Shown: positions 12,727 to 33,829, numbered from the stretch's first letter. The stretch: 64,000 nucleotides of DNA from Corella eumyota (GCA_963082875.1 OY720097.1:16066501-16130500), one strand, 5' to 3'. Notes: generated by a model from the sequence alone, not told the origin. Program-made: numbers and translations.

Positions 12727-13982
12727 ATGGGCCTATTAACAATTTTAAAAAAGATGAAACAGAAAGAGAAAGAAGTGAGAATTTTAATATTGTAAGTAAG
12801 TAAATTAATGTTCTGTATCAACTTAATTGTTTTTTTTATTCTTGTATTTCAACTATTTGCCGGCAGCATGGTGTAGTGGTAAGAACACTTGCTACATCAC
12901 ACATGAGGTCGTGGGTACAATTCCCACCACCCCCATGCTGTAGCGCCCTTGAGTAAGGCGCTATAAACGGTTGAACTTCTGCTGAGCCAGCACTTAATCA
13001 GCAGCATAATTATCGGGCAAATATAACCCATTTAATATTCCAAACTGCCACAGGCAACTCGAGACTGGGTCGGAGTAACTGATGTAATTCTATGTTTAAG
13101 TCGCGCATTCAACTTTCCTACATGGAGGATAAAGATATATACAAAACAAAAAAAAACTATGTTTAATTAATTTCAGAGGGTTAGACAATGCAGGAAAAAC
13201 AACTATTTTAAAGAAGTTTATTGGAGAAGATATTAATACTATTTCACCAACATTAGGATTCAATATTAAAACAGTTGAACATAGAGGGTAATTTTTTACT
13301 AATAAACGCCAAGATAAAAAGTTACAATTTAAACTAACAAAATAATATAATTTAGATTTAAATTAAATATTTGGGATGTTGGAGGACAAAAATCTCTTCG
13401 TTCTTACTGGCGAAATTATTTTGAAAGTACTGATGGTTTAATATGGGTGGTTGATAGTGCAGACAAGCGAAGACTAATGGACTGCGTAAAAGAATTACAT
13501 CAGCTACTTGTTGAAGAAGTAAATTTTATTTTTTTTTTTTAATAGAACTTAATCAGATTTACCTATACTTTAAATCTACAGGTTCTTAATTTGACAAAAA
13601 AGGGTATTTAAAAGAAATCCCACCAGAATAATTATAACATATATACCTTTTTAATATTTTGTAATATTTGTAGAGATTAGCTGGAGCAACTTTATTAGTG
13701 TTTGCCAATAAACAAGATTTACCAGGTGCTTTATCAGCTGTTGAAATTAAAGAAGTAAGTATTTACCCTTCTTTTTATAAAACTTTAAGTGGTAATTGTG
13801 AGGCGGTTATTTTTGGTAAGATCTAATTTATTGATGATTTTACTCAGGTTTTGGATTTAGAAAATATAAAAACTCACCATTGGTCTATTCTTCCATGCAG
13901 TGCAATAACTGGGGAAAATTTATTAACTGGAGTCGATTGGATTTTAGATGATATTTCGAGTAGAGTGTTTACGATGGATTAA
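12727..13982 (+). CDS. ARL2: ADP-ribosylation factor-like GTPase 2
   Basis: This is a small GTPase that works with tubulin cofactor D in tubulin folding and releases lipidated ciliary cargo from PDE6D/BART. Exons are 12727-12791, 13177-13287, 13356-13518, 13674-13754 and 13848-13982, all in phase. The N-terminus [20 protein letters not shown] is typical of ARL2. The P-loop GLDNAGKTT is split by the first intron. Switch 1 SPTLGF, switch 2 WDVGGQ, FANKQD (the NKxD guanine motif) and CSAITGENL are all present. The length of about 184 residues matches the family. The first intron contains a SINE. It is tail to tail with RPL22, 350 bp away. Confidence 0.97.
12860..13157 (+). mobile_element. tRNA-derived SINE, copy 1 (in ARL2 intron 1)
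   Basis: The element begins with a tRNA-like head (GGTGTAGTGGTAAGAACACT as box A region, GGGTACAATTCCCACC as box B region). It continues with a body shared by all four copies (CTTGAGTAAGGCGCTATAAA, CAGCATAATTATCGGGCAA, CCACAGGCAACTCGAGACTG) and ends in GGATAAAGATA plus an A-rich tail. AACTAT occurs at both flanks and may be the remains of a target-site duplication. Confidence 0.85.
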
Positions 13983-14333
13983 TTAAAACGTTTGTTTTTT
14001 TGCTCCTAATTTCACTGTTGATTTGTTGTAATTCCTTATTTTATGTAAATATGTGTCTTTGTAATACAATATTTTTGTTTTAAATAGTGTGATGTTTTAC
14101 TATCGTATTTGCTTTCCCCTAATTATTAGGTCTTCACTAGGACCTTTCAATAACAGAATACAATTTTTCTTGAACTTGTTTAAATTAAAATGCCAAATAT
14201 ACTTTTTTAAAGTTAAAAAAAAAACCTAGGATACCCAAGAACTGAAAAAATATAAAACCTTTTTTTCTGTCTGTCCTTAAATACAATTACAAACACCAAA
14301 AATTATTAATATTTTGAATTTTATTTTTTTGAC
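13983..14333. other. Convergent 3' ends of ARL2 and RPL22
   Basis: This short AT-rich gap should hold the 3' UTRs and polyadenylation sites of the two convergent genes. No ORF or repeat was recognised. Confidence 0.4.
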
Positions 14334-15350
14334 TTAATCTTCTTCGTCTTCCTCATCTTCATCATTGTTGATCTGGAAGTATCGAAGCTCATAGTTTTCC
14401 TTTGAAGAAGCAACAACTCTCAGCCAATCTCTCAAGTTGTTCTTTTTCAAATACTTTTTGGTCAAGTATTTTAAGTATCTAAAAAACAAAATTTAATTGT
14501 TGTAATTCAAAATTAAAAATATTGAAAGAAATACAACATTTTGTATAAACACCTTTTTGAGAATGGGATTTCACAAGTGATTGTGACTTTGTTCTTCAAG
14601 GTTTCCACCACAACTTGTTGACCGAGGTTGTTGGTTTTTCCTTGGACCTTAATTCGATCTTTCAAGAATTGCTCCTATCCAATGATACATAAAAACAACA
14701 TTTTTGTTGGATACTAGGGAAGATAGCCCTAGTCCATGGAATTAGTTTACATTCCCAAAGATCAGTTAAACACTAAATTAGTTTTCTAAATTTATTTTTA
14801 AAGTTATAGCAGATAACGCATAAAATAATTACAAAGTTTGTAGCATCCATAATTCCATCTTCAACAGGGTGGGTGCAATCCAAAACAAACTTTTTGGCTG
14901 TTACCTTTTTTTTCTTACCCCCTTTGCCTTTAGCTCCTGTCTGTTTGGTTGCCTTAAGATGGACAAAACACAATTAAATTTTTCAGTTTTTAAATATATA
15001 TATAATACTTAGTTTTTAAGACAATTTGTATAAACATTTTGTGACATTTTTGCAACAGTCAGAACAGCTTTTATTTTTAAATTTAAGATGTTTTATTGAA
15101 ACTTTTAAAACATTAAAATTATGTAGTAATAGTGTAAAAGCGCAGTAAGACAATATAGCAAAATTTCTATTTCAGTATTCCGATTTTGGCACGCAAAAAC
15201 AGAAAAAGAAAGATGTTGCTTTTGTTTACACTAAAATTATAATTAGCTTTACATAAAAACACACTACGAAGATAAAGAATCAGTTAAATGTTTTCCATTT
15301 TTTAAAAGTTAAGTAAAAAAGTAACGAAAGTAAAAACTTACCGCGGTCAT
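14334..15350 (-). CDS. RPL22: 60S ribosomal protein L22 (eL22)
   Basis: This is a structural protein of the large cytosolic ribosomal subunit. Four coding exons are in phase: 15342-15350 (only M-T-A), 14833-14952, 14554-14674 and 14334-14478, each boundary within a base. The conserved core [20 protein letters not shown], the segment [20 protein letters not shown] and the C-terminus [19 protein letters not shown] match eL22 almost residue for residue. The N-terminal extension is Lys/Gly-rich (KGKGGKKKK). Just upstream of the ATG, the minus strand has a pyrimidine run (TTCTTTTC), which fits a 5' TOP start site. A start exon holding only three codons is common in ribosomal protein genes. Confidence 0.97.
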
Positions 15351-16282
15351 CTTGCTATGCAAATCCGAAAAGAACGAACGGCGTGGATTTATTACGTCAC
15401 TTTAACAAAATAACCTTGGTGTCGCTGTATTATTTTTTTTCTCTACATAAATAAATGAAATTAGGTAAAACGATAATTTTTAAATTTAAAGCTGTTAAAT
15501 TATAACACTAACTTAAATTATAAAAATAAAACATCACTTATATCAGCATGTCCCTACTTACGACACAAACTTAGCATACATGTTAGATGTTAACCTAATT
15601 AGCCCAGACAAAGTAGGTGTTACTTCAATTAACCTAAAATAAAACCAAATGGCTTGTTTCAAATTTGTAAAACGTACTTGCATTTTAAGGTCTTTTTTTA
15701 AAGGAAATAATTTTAAATTTATATATATTAAACCTCCAATAAAGATAAACACTCGTTTAAGCATTTCTATCCTTACCATTTTAATAATGAAGACAAATGT
15801 AGTTTTTACATAGGATTTGTAATAAATTTTAAATATCAACTTATTTTAACAAACTCATTTACTCAACTAAGAAACGTCTGTTAAATTAATTAATTTATGT
15901 ATTTTTCTAACACACATTTAATTCAGAAAAAGCTTAAAAAATACAATTCGATTTTTACATTAAATAGTTAAAATATTTGATATATATAAAATATTTTGGA
16001 TTGTTTTAGGGCGTTTGTTTTGAAATTAAAATTACAAAAATAAATAAAAAATACAAACATACAAAAACTTTAAACAAAGCAATAAGAACAATAAAAATGC
16101 CCATAAAACTTACTAAAAACTTAAAATTAAATAATAAATTTGTTCAAAATATTAAAACTCTTTCATATATCTTATATGAACATAAGTATATTATAAACAA
16201 AAAGTTTTGTGTTGCGAATTCTTTTCTTTTTAAATAGGAGTTAGCCTAGTAATAAACTGCAAATTATTTGACTGTTATCCTT
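15351..16282. other. Intergenic region, AT-rich, no gene seen
   Basis: This holds the RPL22 promoter at its left end and probably the E2F 3' UTR at its right end. A 93-codon minus-strand ORF at 15558-15839 is AT-biased, has no recognisable domain or splice context, and is not called. Confidence 0.4.
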
Positions 16283-19200
16283 TTACTGCTGCACAAATAT
16301 CTAAAAAAATACAGTGTTCCATTTAATTGTAGTTTAAACACCAACTTTACAACTATTCATTTGAATACTTTACCTAATAACAATAATAGGGGGTTATAAT
16401 GGAAATAAGCTTACCTTTTTGGATGGATCACGTAAAGCCATAATTTCAAAATTAGTATTTTCATCCCCCATTTTTAACTTTCGAGGTGCATTTTTATTGC
16501 GCTTGATTTTAGCTGGGCTTTTTCCCTACAAAAAAAATTGTAAACATTTTCCTATTTATATTAAAAGTTATTTACCCACTTACTCTTAAATTCTGAAAGT
16601 TGCAATTTGTTGCTAGATTAAGTAATGGTTGTAAAGGTACTGCAGCTCTTCTTGCTCCACTTAGCTTTAAACTGTTACATTCATTGATATTTATTTGTTT
16701 AAAATTTTTAGAGCCACCTTGAGAATTAGTTTCCTTTTCCAGTCTCGAAAATAGATTTGTCACAACAGAACCCACATTTTTGCCAGTGGAAATTTTTTGA
16801 ATTTTACCAAAGTTATGCTGATTCGACAGGTTCTTTAGAATGGGCTTGTATGTTTTTATAATTGGCTCACTATTTGCTCTTTGAAATGGCTTTAGATTAA
16901 AGTCTAATTTAATAAACTTTTTGGGTTGCGTAGAAGTTACACCATCAGCAGAAATAGTAAAATGCGTTCTCTTATTTTCAGGTATATCTAGATTAGTTTG
17001 AATGGGTCCTAATCCCGATGACTTCACTTCTAATGATTTAACACAATGAGATTTAGGCACCACTTGACATCGAATGGAGTTGACCATATCAACCTGGCTT
17101 AAAGAACTGTCTTTCTTACCCAGAGCCTGTATATTTATCAAAGTTGGAGATTTCTTTGTTTCTACAATACCTTCCCTTTTGGTTTTAAGTAGTGTACTTT
17201 CGTTTTTTGGCTTAATGATCGGCAGTAACATCGGAGTTTTAGAAAATCCCTGAGAATTCATAAATTGCAGGTTAGAAACAGGAACTAATACCCTACCATC
17301 ATTGCAAACAATTGTTTTTAGTGGCTGATTTGTTGGCGGCTGTTTAATTTCGATAATTGGATTAGTATACAGTTTTCGCATGCCATTTCCATTAGACTGT
17401 TCCAATCCCAGCTTATTGTTCATAAAAATGCCATCAACAGTTTTTGATATCTGTTTTTGTTGCTGTTCTAGATACGACAAACTTAATTTATCGGTTGAAA
17501 AACTGTCCACTGCATCTTTCCACTTCTGGTTGTTAGATTCTGTATAAACATCAAAAATACTAAATTTAAAAGGGAATAACAAGATTTATTGTTATAAAAG
17601 TAGTAATATATTTATCAATATAACTGATAAAAAGGAATTTCTGGATATAAAGGCTTCTTTTCTAGTACAACATATATATATACAATTTTAATATCAATCC
17701 CCAATAAAACTTAAACACATTAATTTCACTTCATATGTACATACAAACAAAACATAAAAAATGCGGACCTTTAATTGGCTCTTTACAGTTTCTTTCTTTT
17801 ATTTTCTTGGCTTTATGATTAGAAAGAGCTTCTTGAACATTACAAGCTGACAACAATCTTGACATTGGAGATGGAAATCTCTTGCGAAGTGACTCCAATT
17901 CTTGCTGAAATATTTCATCACCTGTTTATATAAAATTGAAAATTTACTGTCCTGGTAATTGCCGGGCAAAAAATTAATAAAATGCCGATTCTAAATTCCT
18001 AACATTTTAATTATGAACTTACTATTAAAAGATGAATTTAGGCCATCACTTTCGTTGCTTGATTTAACTGGAGTTACAATGACAAAACTTCCCTTTTTTC
18101 CTGGGGTGGCGATAACAAACGAATGATTTTTATTTGGTGTTGTTAAACATAAATCTCTTCTCTCCTTTTCAACAACCTTTAGATTACAAAATGTTTATAA
18201 ATTGCGTTAAGATGTAAAAGCAATAATAGACAAAAAGTTGAACATATTAACTGTATTTTTATGCTGACCATTTGTTTTTAAAATTACCTGACAAAGACTA
18301 TTAAGTCCTGGATTTTCCTGGTCACTCTCTGAATTTAAAGGTTGTTTATCAGCTAAAAATTCCCCAGCACTAGTATCATCTGAAGAATGTTGTGCAACAG
18401 TCTCATCAACACCGATCCAACTAAAAACAAAACAGTTTTAAAACAAATGGTATTCAAAAAAATAATTTTAATTTTTTTAAGTAAAGTCAGTTTAAAACAT
18501 TAACTTAATTTGTAAGAACTATTCTGTAAAAACATACCTAAATGTAGGTCTTCGTCCTTGGCAATGAACCTTACCAATTAATTTAAGACTCGTCAAAATA
18601 TTAGCAATATCATACAGTCTTCGAACTTTGGCTAAAATTTAAAGGGTATTTATATGAATAAATAAAAAATCCTAAAATAATTTCTAAAGACAAAATTTTT
18701 TTTTGTTTACTTACTTTTATATTTATTTTCATTTGGATTTCCATTGGTTATCAGAACTCTAGCTGCCATATCAAGAGAAACTTCTTGATCCTTAAATTTA
18801 TAAAAAACAGTTTTTAAATTTGTAGAAAAAAATTGTGCACTAATTTAAAGAAGAGATACTGTTTCACTTAGTAGTTGATAATGCTTTACCGGCAGTGTGG
18901 TGTAATGGTAAGAACACTTGCTATACCACACATGAGGTCATGGGTTCAATCCCCACTGATCCCATGCTGTAGCGCCCTTGAGTAAGGCTCTATTAACAGT
19001 ATGAACCTCTGCTGAGCACTTAATCAGCAGCATAATTATTGGGCAATTATAATCTATAATATCCCAAACTGCCACAGGCAACTCAAGACTGGGTTGGGGT
19101 AACTAATGTTACTCTATGTTTAAGTCGCACATTCGACTTTCCCACATCGAGGATAAAGATAATATACAAAAAAAAAGACCCTTAACATTGATTACCAAAG

Positions 19201-21371
19201 CTAAAACTTACAGGTTGAACAACTAATAAGGTAACAAATTGGTGGCTCAATATTCCAAGTGATTTATCTCTTCTTTTCTGTGAACTCTCGGAATCACAAT
19301 TATTATCAGGTTGAGGCTCGCTAACATTTAAAATAACACTGGTGTTAAAATCATTTTTAAACAAAGAAAAGGTAAAAATTTTGAATTACATCTAGACTAA
19401 CTATTTTTTACAAATACTTAAGAGTAAGACAAAAAGGAACTAATAAATACAGAGAAAATATAACATTCATGAACCGGTTGTGAATACTTACACATCATCT
19501 ATGTTTATAGCGGCTCTATAATTACTTAAAAGATGAAAATTGGAGCGAAGTTTATCAGCTAAGCCAGATTCTTCTGCAACTTTCTAAATTAAAAATAAGC
19601 AATATATATTTTTTGTTTAAACTTTACATTAACAACCTATGCTTTACAAATTAATGCTAATTCCCAAACATTTAATATGTGTAAATAACCCATTAGTTAT
19701 TAAAGCAACCTATGATTCAAGTTCAATGGAGTAGTAATATTAAATGAGATCAAATAATTACCCTTATGTTGGCCAAAGTTCGATCCAATCCAATGCGTCC
19801 TCTCCACAAATAATTACTCTTTGCAAGTCTTTTTACTATTTTAATTGATTCCAACACATTAATAATGTCGTAGATTCTTCGTCGTCCCACTACAAGATTC
19901 TTGGCTGCTTGGTCCAAACACATGGAAATGCATTCCTAATTTAGAAAAAAAATGATGACGAGTTATTGTTATGCAAAAACAAGTTTAGACTATCTTCACT
20001 TACGAAAAATGTAAAGTTGGTATTTTTAGTTGTAAAATTATTTAAAGTAATATAATACAAGTAAAGTTGTATATATACTAATTTAATTTTTTTTAAATAT
20101 TATCTTGTTCAACCTGTGGATATTCTGGAAATAATTTTAAAAACCGCTGGCACAAAAGACCCAATGATTTTTCCTTTCGACTATTCACAGTTGTTTTTTT
20201 TTGGTAACTGTTCACAATTTTAACCTTTGGACATTGGTTTTCAATATTTTCTAAAGATTAAATAAAAAATAAATATATATTTATATTATTTTTAAACATT
20301 ATAGCTATTTAACAACCTAAATACAAACAGTTTTGGTGATTTAATATCATTTGTATATATAATAAAAAAAATAAACCGAGTGTTTGTGTACCTTTGTTAT
20401 AGTTTGTTTTCTGAGAGTCAATGACATTTGTTATCTAGAAAAATAAAATATTCTTACGAGACGATATATAAATATCAAAAAAAATTAAATGTATATATAG
20501 GACTATTATACACTTAAAAAAAAAAAAAAAGTGCAATTTTTTAAAATTATTTAAAAAAAACTTACTTCTGTTACAGTTTGTTTAACATTGTTATTTCCAA
20601 TACTCTTATCATAATTAAAATCCTGTTGTTCACTTATGGTTGTCAGCTCTGAATGTTGATTCAACATTGTCAGCGAACTATTAAACAATTTTTTTCTTCT
20701 TTCGTAATTTCGAATTTCAGGACTGGCAGCATGCAAGAGTACTTTTAAATTTGTTGTCGGTGTTAAAGGAACATCGGATTTTGGACTGTTATCTTTAAAA
20801 GCTGAACCTTTTACTTTAATAGGTGTCACAACAGTTTGCATAGAAGATATATCTAATGATTTATTATTATTAACATCGCTATGTTGAATTTGGTTTTGGG
20901 TGTTAGACTCAAAAGTTGAAAATGGAATGTCTTCAAAATGTTCCTCAATTTCAATCTCGTCTAACCATTCTAAAAACAATTTTAAGAAATAAATTTATTA
21001 AACACAAGCAGACAAGTATATAAACAAATATAAAAATGACCAATATATAACAACTAACATAACACAATAAAAAAAAATATTACAATTTGTATTTAACCCT
21101 TTTTAAAATATTTATTTAAAAAAAATTTGGAACTTTTTAAACGCATTCTAAGAACTACATACATGATCTGATGATACAGAAAGAATAGCTCTAACATATA
21201 CCCATACTATATTTAAATATCACCAGATCACACTAACTTTTTATTGAAATATTAACCACCATAAAACATACCTTCACGTTGCAAATCTTTGCCGTTTGTA
21301 TTGCTAAAAGTAGATTGTATTGCACTTGTTAAAGCACCAGAAATATAATTTGAGGACTCTTCTTCGGTCAT
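16283..21371 (-). CDS. E2F7/8: Atypical E2F transcription factor with tandem DNA-binding domains (E2F7/8)
   Basis: E2F7 and E2F8 repress E2F targets late in the cell cycle without a DP partner, using two winged-helix domains. Fourteen exons join in phase: 21272-21371, 20566-20969, 20392-20434, 20114-20250, 19762-19935, 19492-19583, 19212-19320, 18715-18790, 18538-18631, 18288-18420, 18023-18176, 17769-17921, 16584-17539 and 16415-16525. Domain 1 is [20 protein letters not shown]…[16 protein letters not shown]. Domain 2 is [17 protein letters not shown]…[18 protein letters not shown]. No DP dimerisation or RB-binding domain was seen, as expected. The rest is Ser/Asn-rich. The last exon is uncertain: a strong acceptor at 16301 gives IFVQQ-stop (16283), while a weaker one gives a slightly different short tail. 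One intron holds a SINE. Confidence 0.93.
18889..19176 (+). mobile_element. tRNA-derived SINE, copy 2 (in an E2F7/8 intron)
   Basis: This is a full-length copy of the same family: tRNA-like head GGTGTAATGGTAAGAACACT with box B GGGTTCAATCCCC, the shared body, and tail GGATAAAGATAATATAC plus A-run. It is antisense to the host gene. Its box B is the best preserved of the four copies. Confidence 0.87.
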
Positions 21372-22805
21372 TTTAGTTATGCACCTGAAACTAGCACAAA
21401 TTGGACCTAAAGTTTACAGATAAACAGATAACCACTATCAGACTATAATCTATAGTTGCCGTTTACAAAATGCACCGTTTTTCTGTACCTTGCCTGTAGT
21501 AAACGTCTCCAAATAAATGATTAGACTAACAGGTTCGCCGAGTTTGCGCGAAATCAAAAATCAACAATCAAACTTCGCGCGTAAAAATCTTCCCTCGCAA
21601 GCCGGCTTGCGCACTGATGCGTTAACAAACAAGTCTGCGTGCTTGTCGTGACATGTAGCGTCCGTTCAGTCGTGGTTCGGCTTTTCTTTACACAGCGGGT
21701 GACTTTACGAGGAAATCCTTACGAAAAAACAAAGATACCTGTTTACTGAGACACGACCAGAGGGGAAATTTATTTACTTTTATTGAATTGTAAACTAACG
21801 AGGGGACGTGAAAAAAACGAATGTAAGATTTTAAATTTTAAAAGTATACAAATTATGGAATTCATGCGTCAAATTTTTAAACGGATAAAGTTGACCCAAT
21901 ATATAATTTAAAAATAAAAAAAACAATATTTGTCAAATGTTTTGTAGGAACTAAAATTTTTTAAGAAATAGAGATCGCTTGTATTGTGCGATCTCTGAAT
22001 AAACTCATTTCTTTAACGTTTCTCGCATATTTTTAAACATTTTTATGAGTTTTGAAGCTTACACTTAAACACGCTAACCCTAACTTTATAATAAGTAGGC
22101 ATCTAATAAAAGTTATAAGTATTTTATGACCCCGTGTTCATGTTGCTTTTACGGGTTCGCATCTCATACACCGGGGAACCGTAAACTACAAGTGATTATT
22201 TATTTATTACAAATTTTTTTGCTAAAAAGCCCTATTATGACATTTAAACACATCGAAAATCATACGCAAATGTTTATTTTAAAAAAAATGCAATAAAGTT
22301 GTTTAAAAATACTTTGACACTTCAAAGGCAAATAAATTATTATCCTCGCACCAGAAGCGCAAAGTCAATATCGAAAATATAAATTGCCTTATGTCTTACT
22401 TCAAAACCTTAATTAACCTCTAGTGGCAGTTATTTAAAATAAATAACCGAATATTTATTTTAATTGAGTAACATCAAATTTTTCGCAAATTAGTGACGAG
22501 AATCTTTAATAAGTCTTCGTAGACATAGCACCGCAGTAGCTTAGAATGCATGCGATGGTCATTAAGTCGATATTGCACATTTGTTTAAATTTAATCCAAA
22601 AGAATGCACAGAAATCGCAGGGGAATTCGTTACGGTCCTTTTTATTTTTCTTCTACATTTCGTGCAAGGCAGAATATGGTATATAAGTTGATACGGTAAC
22701 CCGTTCAGTTTAAACTTAGGCTAAAATACAAGATTAAGCGGTAATTCAAACTTAAAACATGTCGAGATGCTGAATTAATCTTTATTATAAAGATTTGATA
22801 AAAGA
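21372..22805. other. Intergenic region between E2F7/8 and the Ly6 gene
   Basis: The first 400 bp should be the E2F7/8 promoter: it is GC-richer and carries E2F-like sites. The rest is AT-rich and leads to the divergent Ly6 gene. No other gene was recognised. Confidence 0.4.
21543..21581. promoter_or_regulatory. E2F-like binding sites upstream of E2F7/8
   Basis: TTTGCGCGAAA at 21543-21553 contains, on the minus strand, the canonical E2F element TTTCGCGC. A second core TTCGCGCG lies at 21574-21581. They sit 172-210 bp upstream of the start codon. E2F7 and E2F8 are known E2F targets in vertebrates, so feedback control by E2F factors is a reasonable inference. Confidence 0.55.
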
Positions 22806-23694
22806 ATGAAGATACTTCTAATATTAATTTTAGCAAAATCAGGTAATATTAGTTAAAAAAGATTTTGGAATTTTTAAAAAGTGTCAATAATACGTAAATA
22901 GTAAAATATTAAAAAATACTAAAAAAATACTTGTATAAAAGATACAATTACCAATCTTAGTGTTATAATTAGAAGATACAATTCAATTAGGCTGTAGAAT
23001 AAAAAATTACTATTATCGTTTCTGTTTGCAGTTTTTCCACTTGAGTGTCATCGATGTGTAGTTACATCTTTATATCCTAATCCCAAATGTATTGGACCAG
23101 ATATAGAAGCTTCTTCAGTAACTTGCAAATTTAATCAAATATGTTCGGTAAAAAGATCAACATATTTAATAGGTAAGCAACAGTCAAGTGTATGTAAATA
23201 TTTTACTTTTTCAACAGTCAAGTGTATAAATATATTTTTTAAGTATTGATTTTCTAAAATTATAGTGACATAAAAATATTAAAACAGACTTTATTGATCT
23301 CACCTCAAGGTCGCTAACAATTACATTCGTTTAACATTTTTATTGGATTTATTGATTAAATGTTTACAATGTTATAAGAAAATAAAGTGTGAATTAATAG
23401 GTCATTTCTGGAAATGGAAAATTGAAAGAGGGTGTTCTGATATTAAAAAAGACAAGTGTTTTGAGACTGCAGGACACCACGAATACGTTTGCGAATATCT
23501 TTGCGACACTAGTAAGATAACATATAACAATATAAAATTTATTCATGCTAAGAAAATTATTAATAAACAAGTCCGTACATATATTTTGTTTTGTTACAGA
23601 TTATTGTAATACTTCAAATGGATTTTTGCTGACCGTACCACAACCTATATTTCTAATATTCTTTTTAATTCTTTTTATGTTTTGTTGTTTATGA
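22806..23694 (+). CDS. Small GPI-anchored Ly6/uPAR (three-finger) protein
   Basis: Four exons (22806-22842, 23032-23172, 23401-23511, 23600-23694) encode about 127 residues. There is a short signal peptide (MKILLILILAKSVFPL), then an LU domain that begins with ECHRC and ends with CEYLCDTNYCN. Ten cysteines are spaced as in Ly6/uPAR domains. The last 20 or so residues are hydrophobic and end FLIFFLILFMFCCL, as expected for a GPI-attachment signal, with TSNG a possible cleavage area. The final CxxxCxxxxCN is completed by a split Asn codon across the last intron, which supports the model. Such proteins act at the cell surface; the ligand cannot be guessed. No clear one-to-one ortholog was recognised. 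Confidence 0.8.
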
Positions 23695-23886
23695 TTTTTA
23701 TTTTGTCTACCAAATAAAATTCCCCTAAATATATTTTTCGTAAAACCGCAAAAAAATCAGTTTGCAATGTTTATTGCGCGAAGGAAAAACAATTAAAACA
23801 GAAAAAATGTTTAAATTTAAGGCAATGCAATTAGGCAGAAAGGTTTTAAATCGACTAATAAACTTTAGTGATTGTTTAGTGAAAAA

Positions 23887-32067
<8,181 letters not shown>

Positions 32068-32677
32068 TTTTTTATTTAAAATTATTGTTTTGTTATGAAA
32101 AGCAAAACATTGAAACCTTGCACCACGCTTTTCATATAGAAAAAGTAAACATTCGCGCGAGTTGGCGTGTCACGTGATTCCTGCGGATTATAGGGGTAAG
32201 TATACTATTTTTGTTTCTATTTTAATATTTAAATGTCAATTATTGTTTATTAACACACTTATTCCCAGTATAAATACTAAATATTATCTAAGAAAAAATA
32301 ACAGAAGATATTTAATAAACACAACACAACAATTAGTTACTTTGATAGCTATTTGCTGGCTTAATACAATTAACAAAGTTGAGTATACACAACTTACTTA
32401 TATTTTAGCAGAAAAACATAAAAAATGCAAGTAATATCTGGCAATATGGTAAATAGGTAATCTTTAAGGCAATTTAGGGAAATATTTTGGCAATATAAAA
32501 CTAATATTTCATGGTAGATAGAAAAACTACTAGGTAGAGTAGAGCTACTATGGCAATTTTTAAATTGTAATTAAAAATTTAAGTGCTTATATGTACAAAT
32601 GAAAATGTCATGATAAAAACACAATTTTTATTACACTAAAAAGCAATATAATTATGAATTAAGTTTATTTTTTATTC
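32068..32677. other. Intergenic region between THEG-like gene and WRN
   Basis: This should contain the WRN promoter and the THEG-like 3' UTR. A GC-rich patch at 32150-32170 (TTCGCGCGAGTTGGCG) resembles E2F half sites, in keeping with a replication-linked gene. I looked here for a WRN exonuclease exon and saw none. Confidence 0.4.
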
Positions 32678-33829
32678 TCATCCCTTTCTTTGTCGCACCT
32701 TGCGAGGAATTGGTGTACAAAGTTCACTGACTCTTTGTGATGCTGTTGCATTTCTTGCAGCAAACGAAACTTTATAAGGATCGTAATCCTGGTCCAACGC
32801 TGTCCTTGTTTTGGGGCGTGCTAATTGTTGTTGGCGTGTGGTTGGCTTAAAAATACATTGAGTACTTTAATAAATTAAATAAAAACAATTAAAATTATCT
32901 TTAAACTTGATTAGATGGAAAATTATTTTGATAAAATTTTATTTAATACTAATAAATGTTACCCAACCAGTTACAAATATTTAAGCAATTTTTACTTGTG
33001 CAGTTTGGGCAGCTGCAGAGACAGGCCATATAACAGGTCGATTGTCTGCATATTCCTTGGGAGTAGCCTTTGATTCAGCAAGTTGTTCCAGTCTTGCACT
33101 GTCAACATTGGCAAGGGCTTTTGCTGGAATGTCACTTTTCCATTCACCCCAATCCCACGAACTGTTGGACTTGATTAAAAGGGGGTCATACTGTTTGGGA
33201 CGAGCTAGCTCATATAACCTTAAAATTAATGTTAAAAACTATGTTACATTCATTGGTTTATCATTTCTCTATATTACAGAACTTTGCCATTTAACAGAGC
33301 AAATAAGTAAATCAAAATACATCACCCCCCAGTTTAGTTTTATAAATCTGAAAGTATGATCTAAACCTTAATCATAAATTTTATTTTTCAGCATTACCTT
33401 TTTGTTGGCTGTGCAGTTTTTGCACCTTCACTTATTAAGGTATAAACCGACCTCATCAAAGTCCAATCTGGGTGGAAAGGTTTTGGAACAGCTAATTGCT
33501 TTAATCTTTTACGCTCAGGGTAATGAAGAGCTGCGGTTGGCACAGACCATATGGGAGTGGGTCGGTCTGCTTTAAAGTCACTGTGCCATACCTTACTTTT
33601 TGTAAGTTCTTGTTGTCGCTTTGAAAGTGCTATTAAAGTACATTATTTTTTTTAATTGACTTATTTTATTGTAACTTGTGACTATTACTACTTTACCAAA
33701 TTTGGTTGGAGGCTTTAATGGAATTTTATCAACCCAATAAACAGATCTTCTATCTTGAATAAATCCTGATGGCATTCGCTTATGTTGCGCTAACACATCT
33801 AATCTTGTAGGATCGCCTGATAACATCAT
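32678..33829 (-). CDS. THEG-repeat sperm protein (SPMAP2-like)
   Basis: Four exons (33699-33829, about 33397-33629, about 32993-33222, 32678-32845) encode about 250 residues made of testicular haploid expressed (THEG) repeats. Each repeat carries a short R-x3-LA-x-PK motif followed by a W/P-rich stretch: RLDVLAQHKRMP, RKRLKQLAVPKPFHPDW, RLYELARPKQYD, RLEQLAESKATP, RQQQLARPKTRT. Tryptophan-proline pairs (WSVP, WPVS) recur between them. In vertebrates such proteins are sperm-specific and linked to flagellar microtubules. Two ATGs occur in tandem at the start; the upstream one is used here. The neighbouring genes on the right are also ciliary. Confidence 0.8.

Noticed and set aside
12870-12935. 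A functional tRNA gene (also at 18897, 25762 and 48620).
   Set aside because: The box A/B-like head is followed by a shared SINE body and A-rich tail, and the cloverleaf stems are not kept.
15558-15839. A 93-codon minus-strand ORF between RPL22 and E2F7/8.
   Set aside because: It is AT-biased with repetitive K/F/I content, no domain, and no splice or promoter context.
23343-23400. An ORF start at 23343 as the beginning of a separate small protein.
   Set aside because: The segment before 23401 is intron; the coding part from 23401 joins in phase to the upstream LU-domain exon.
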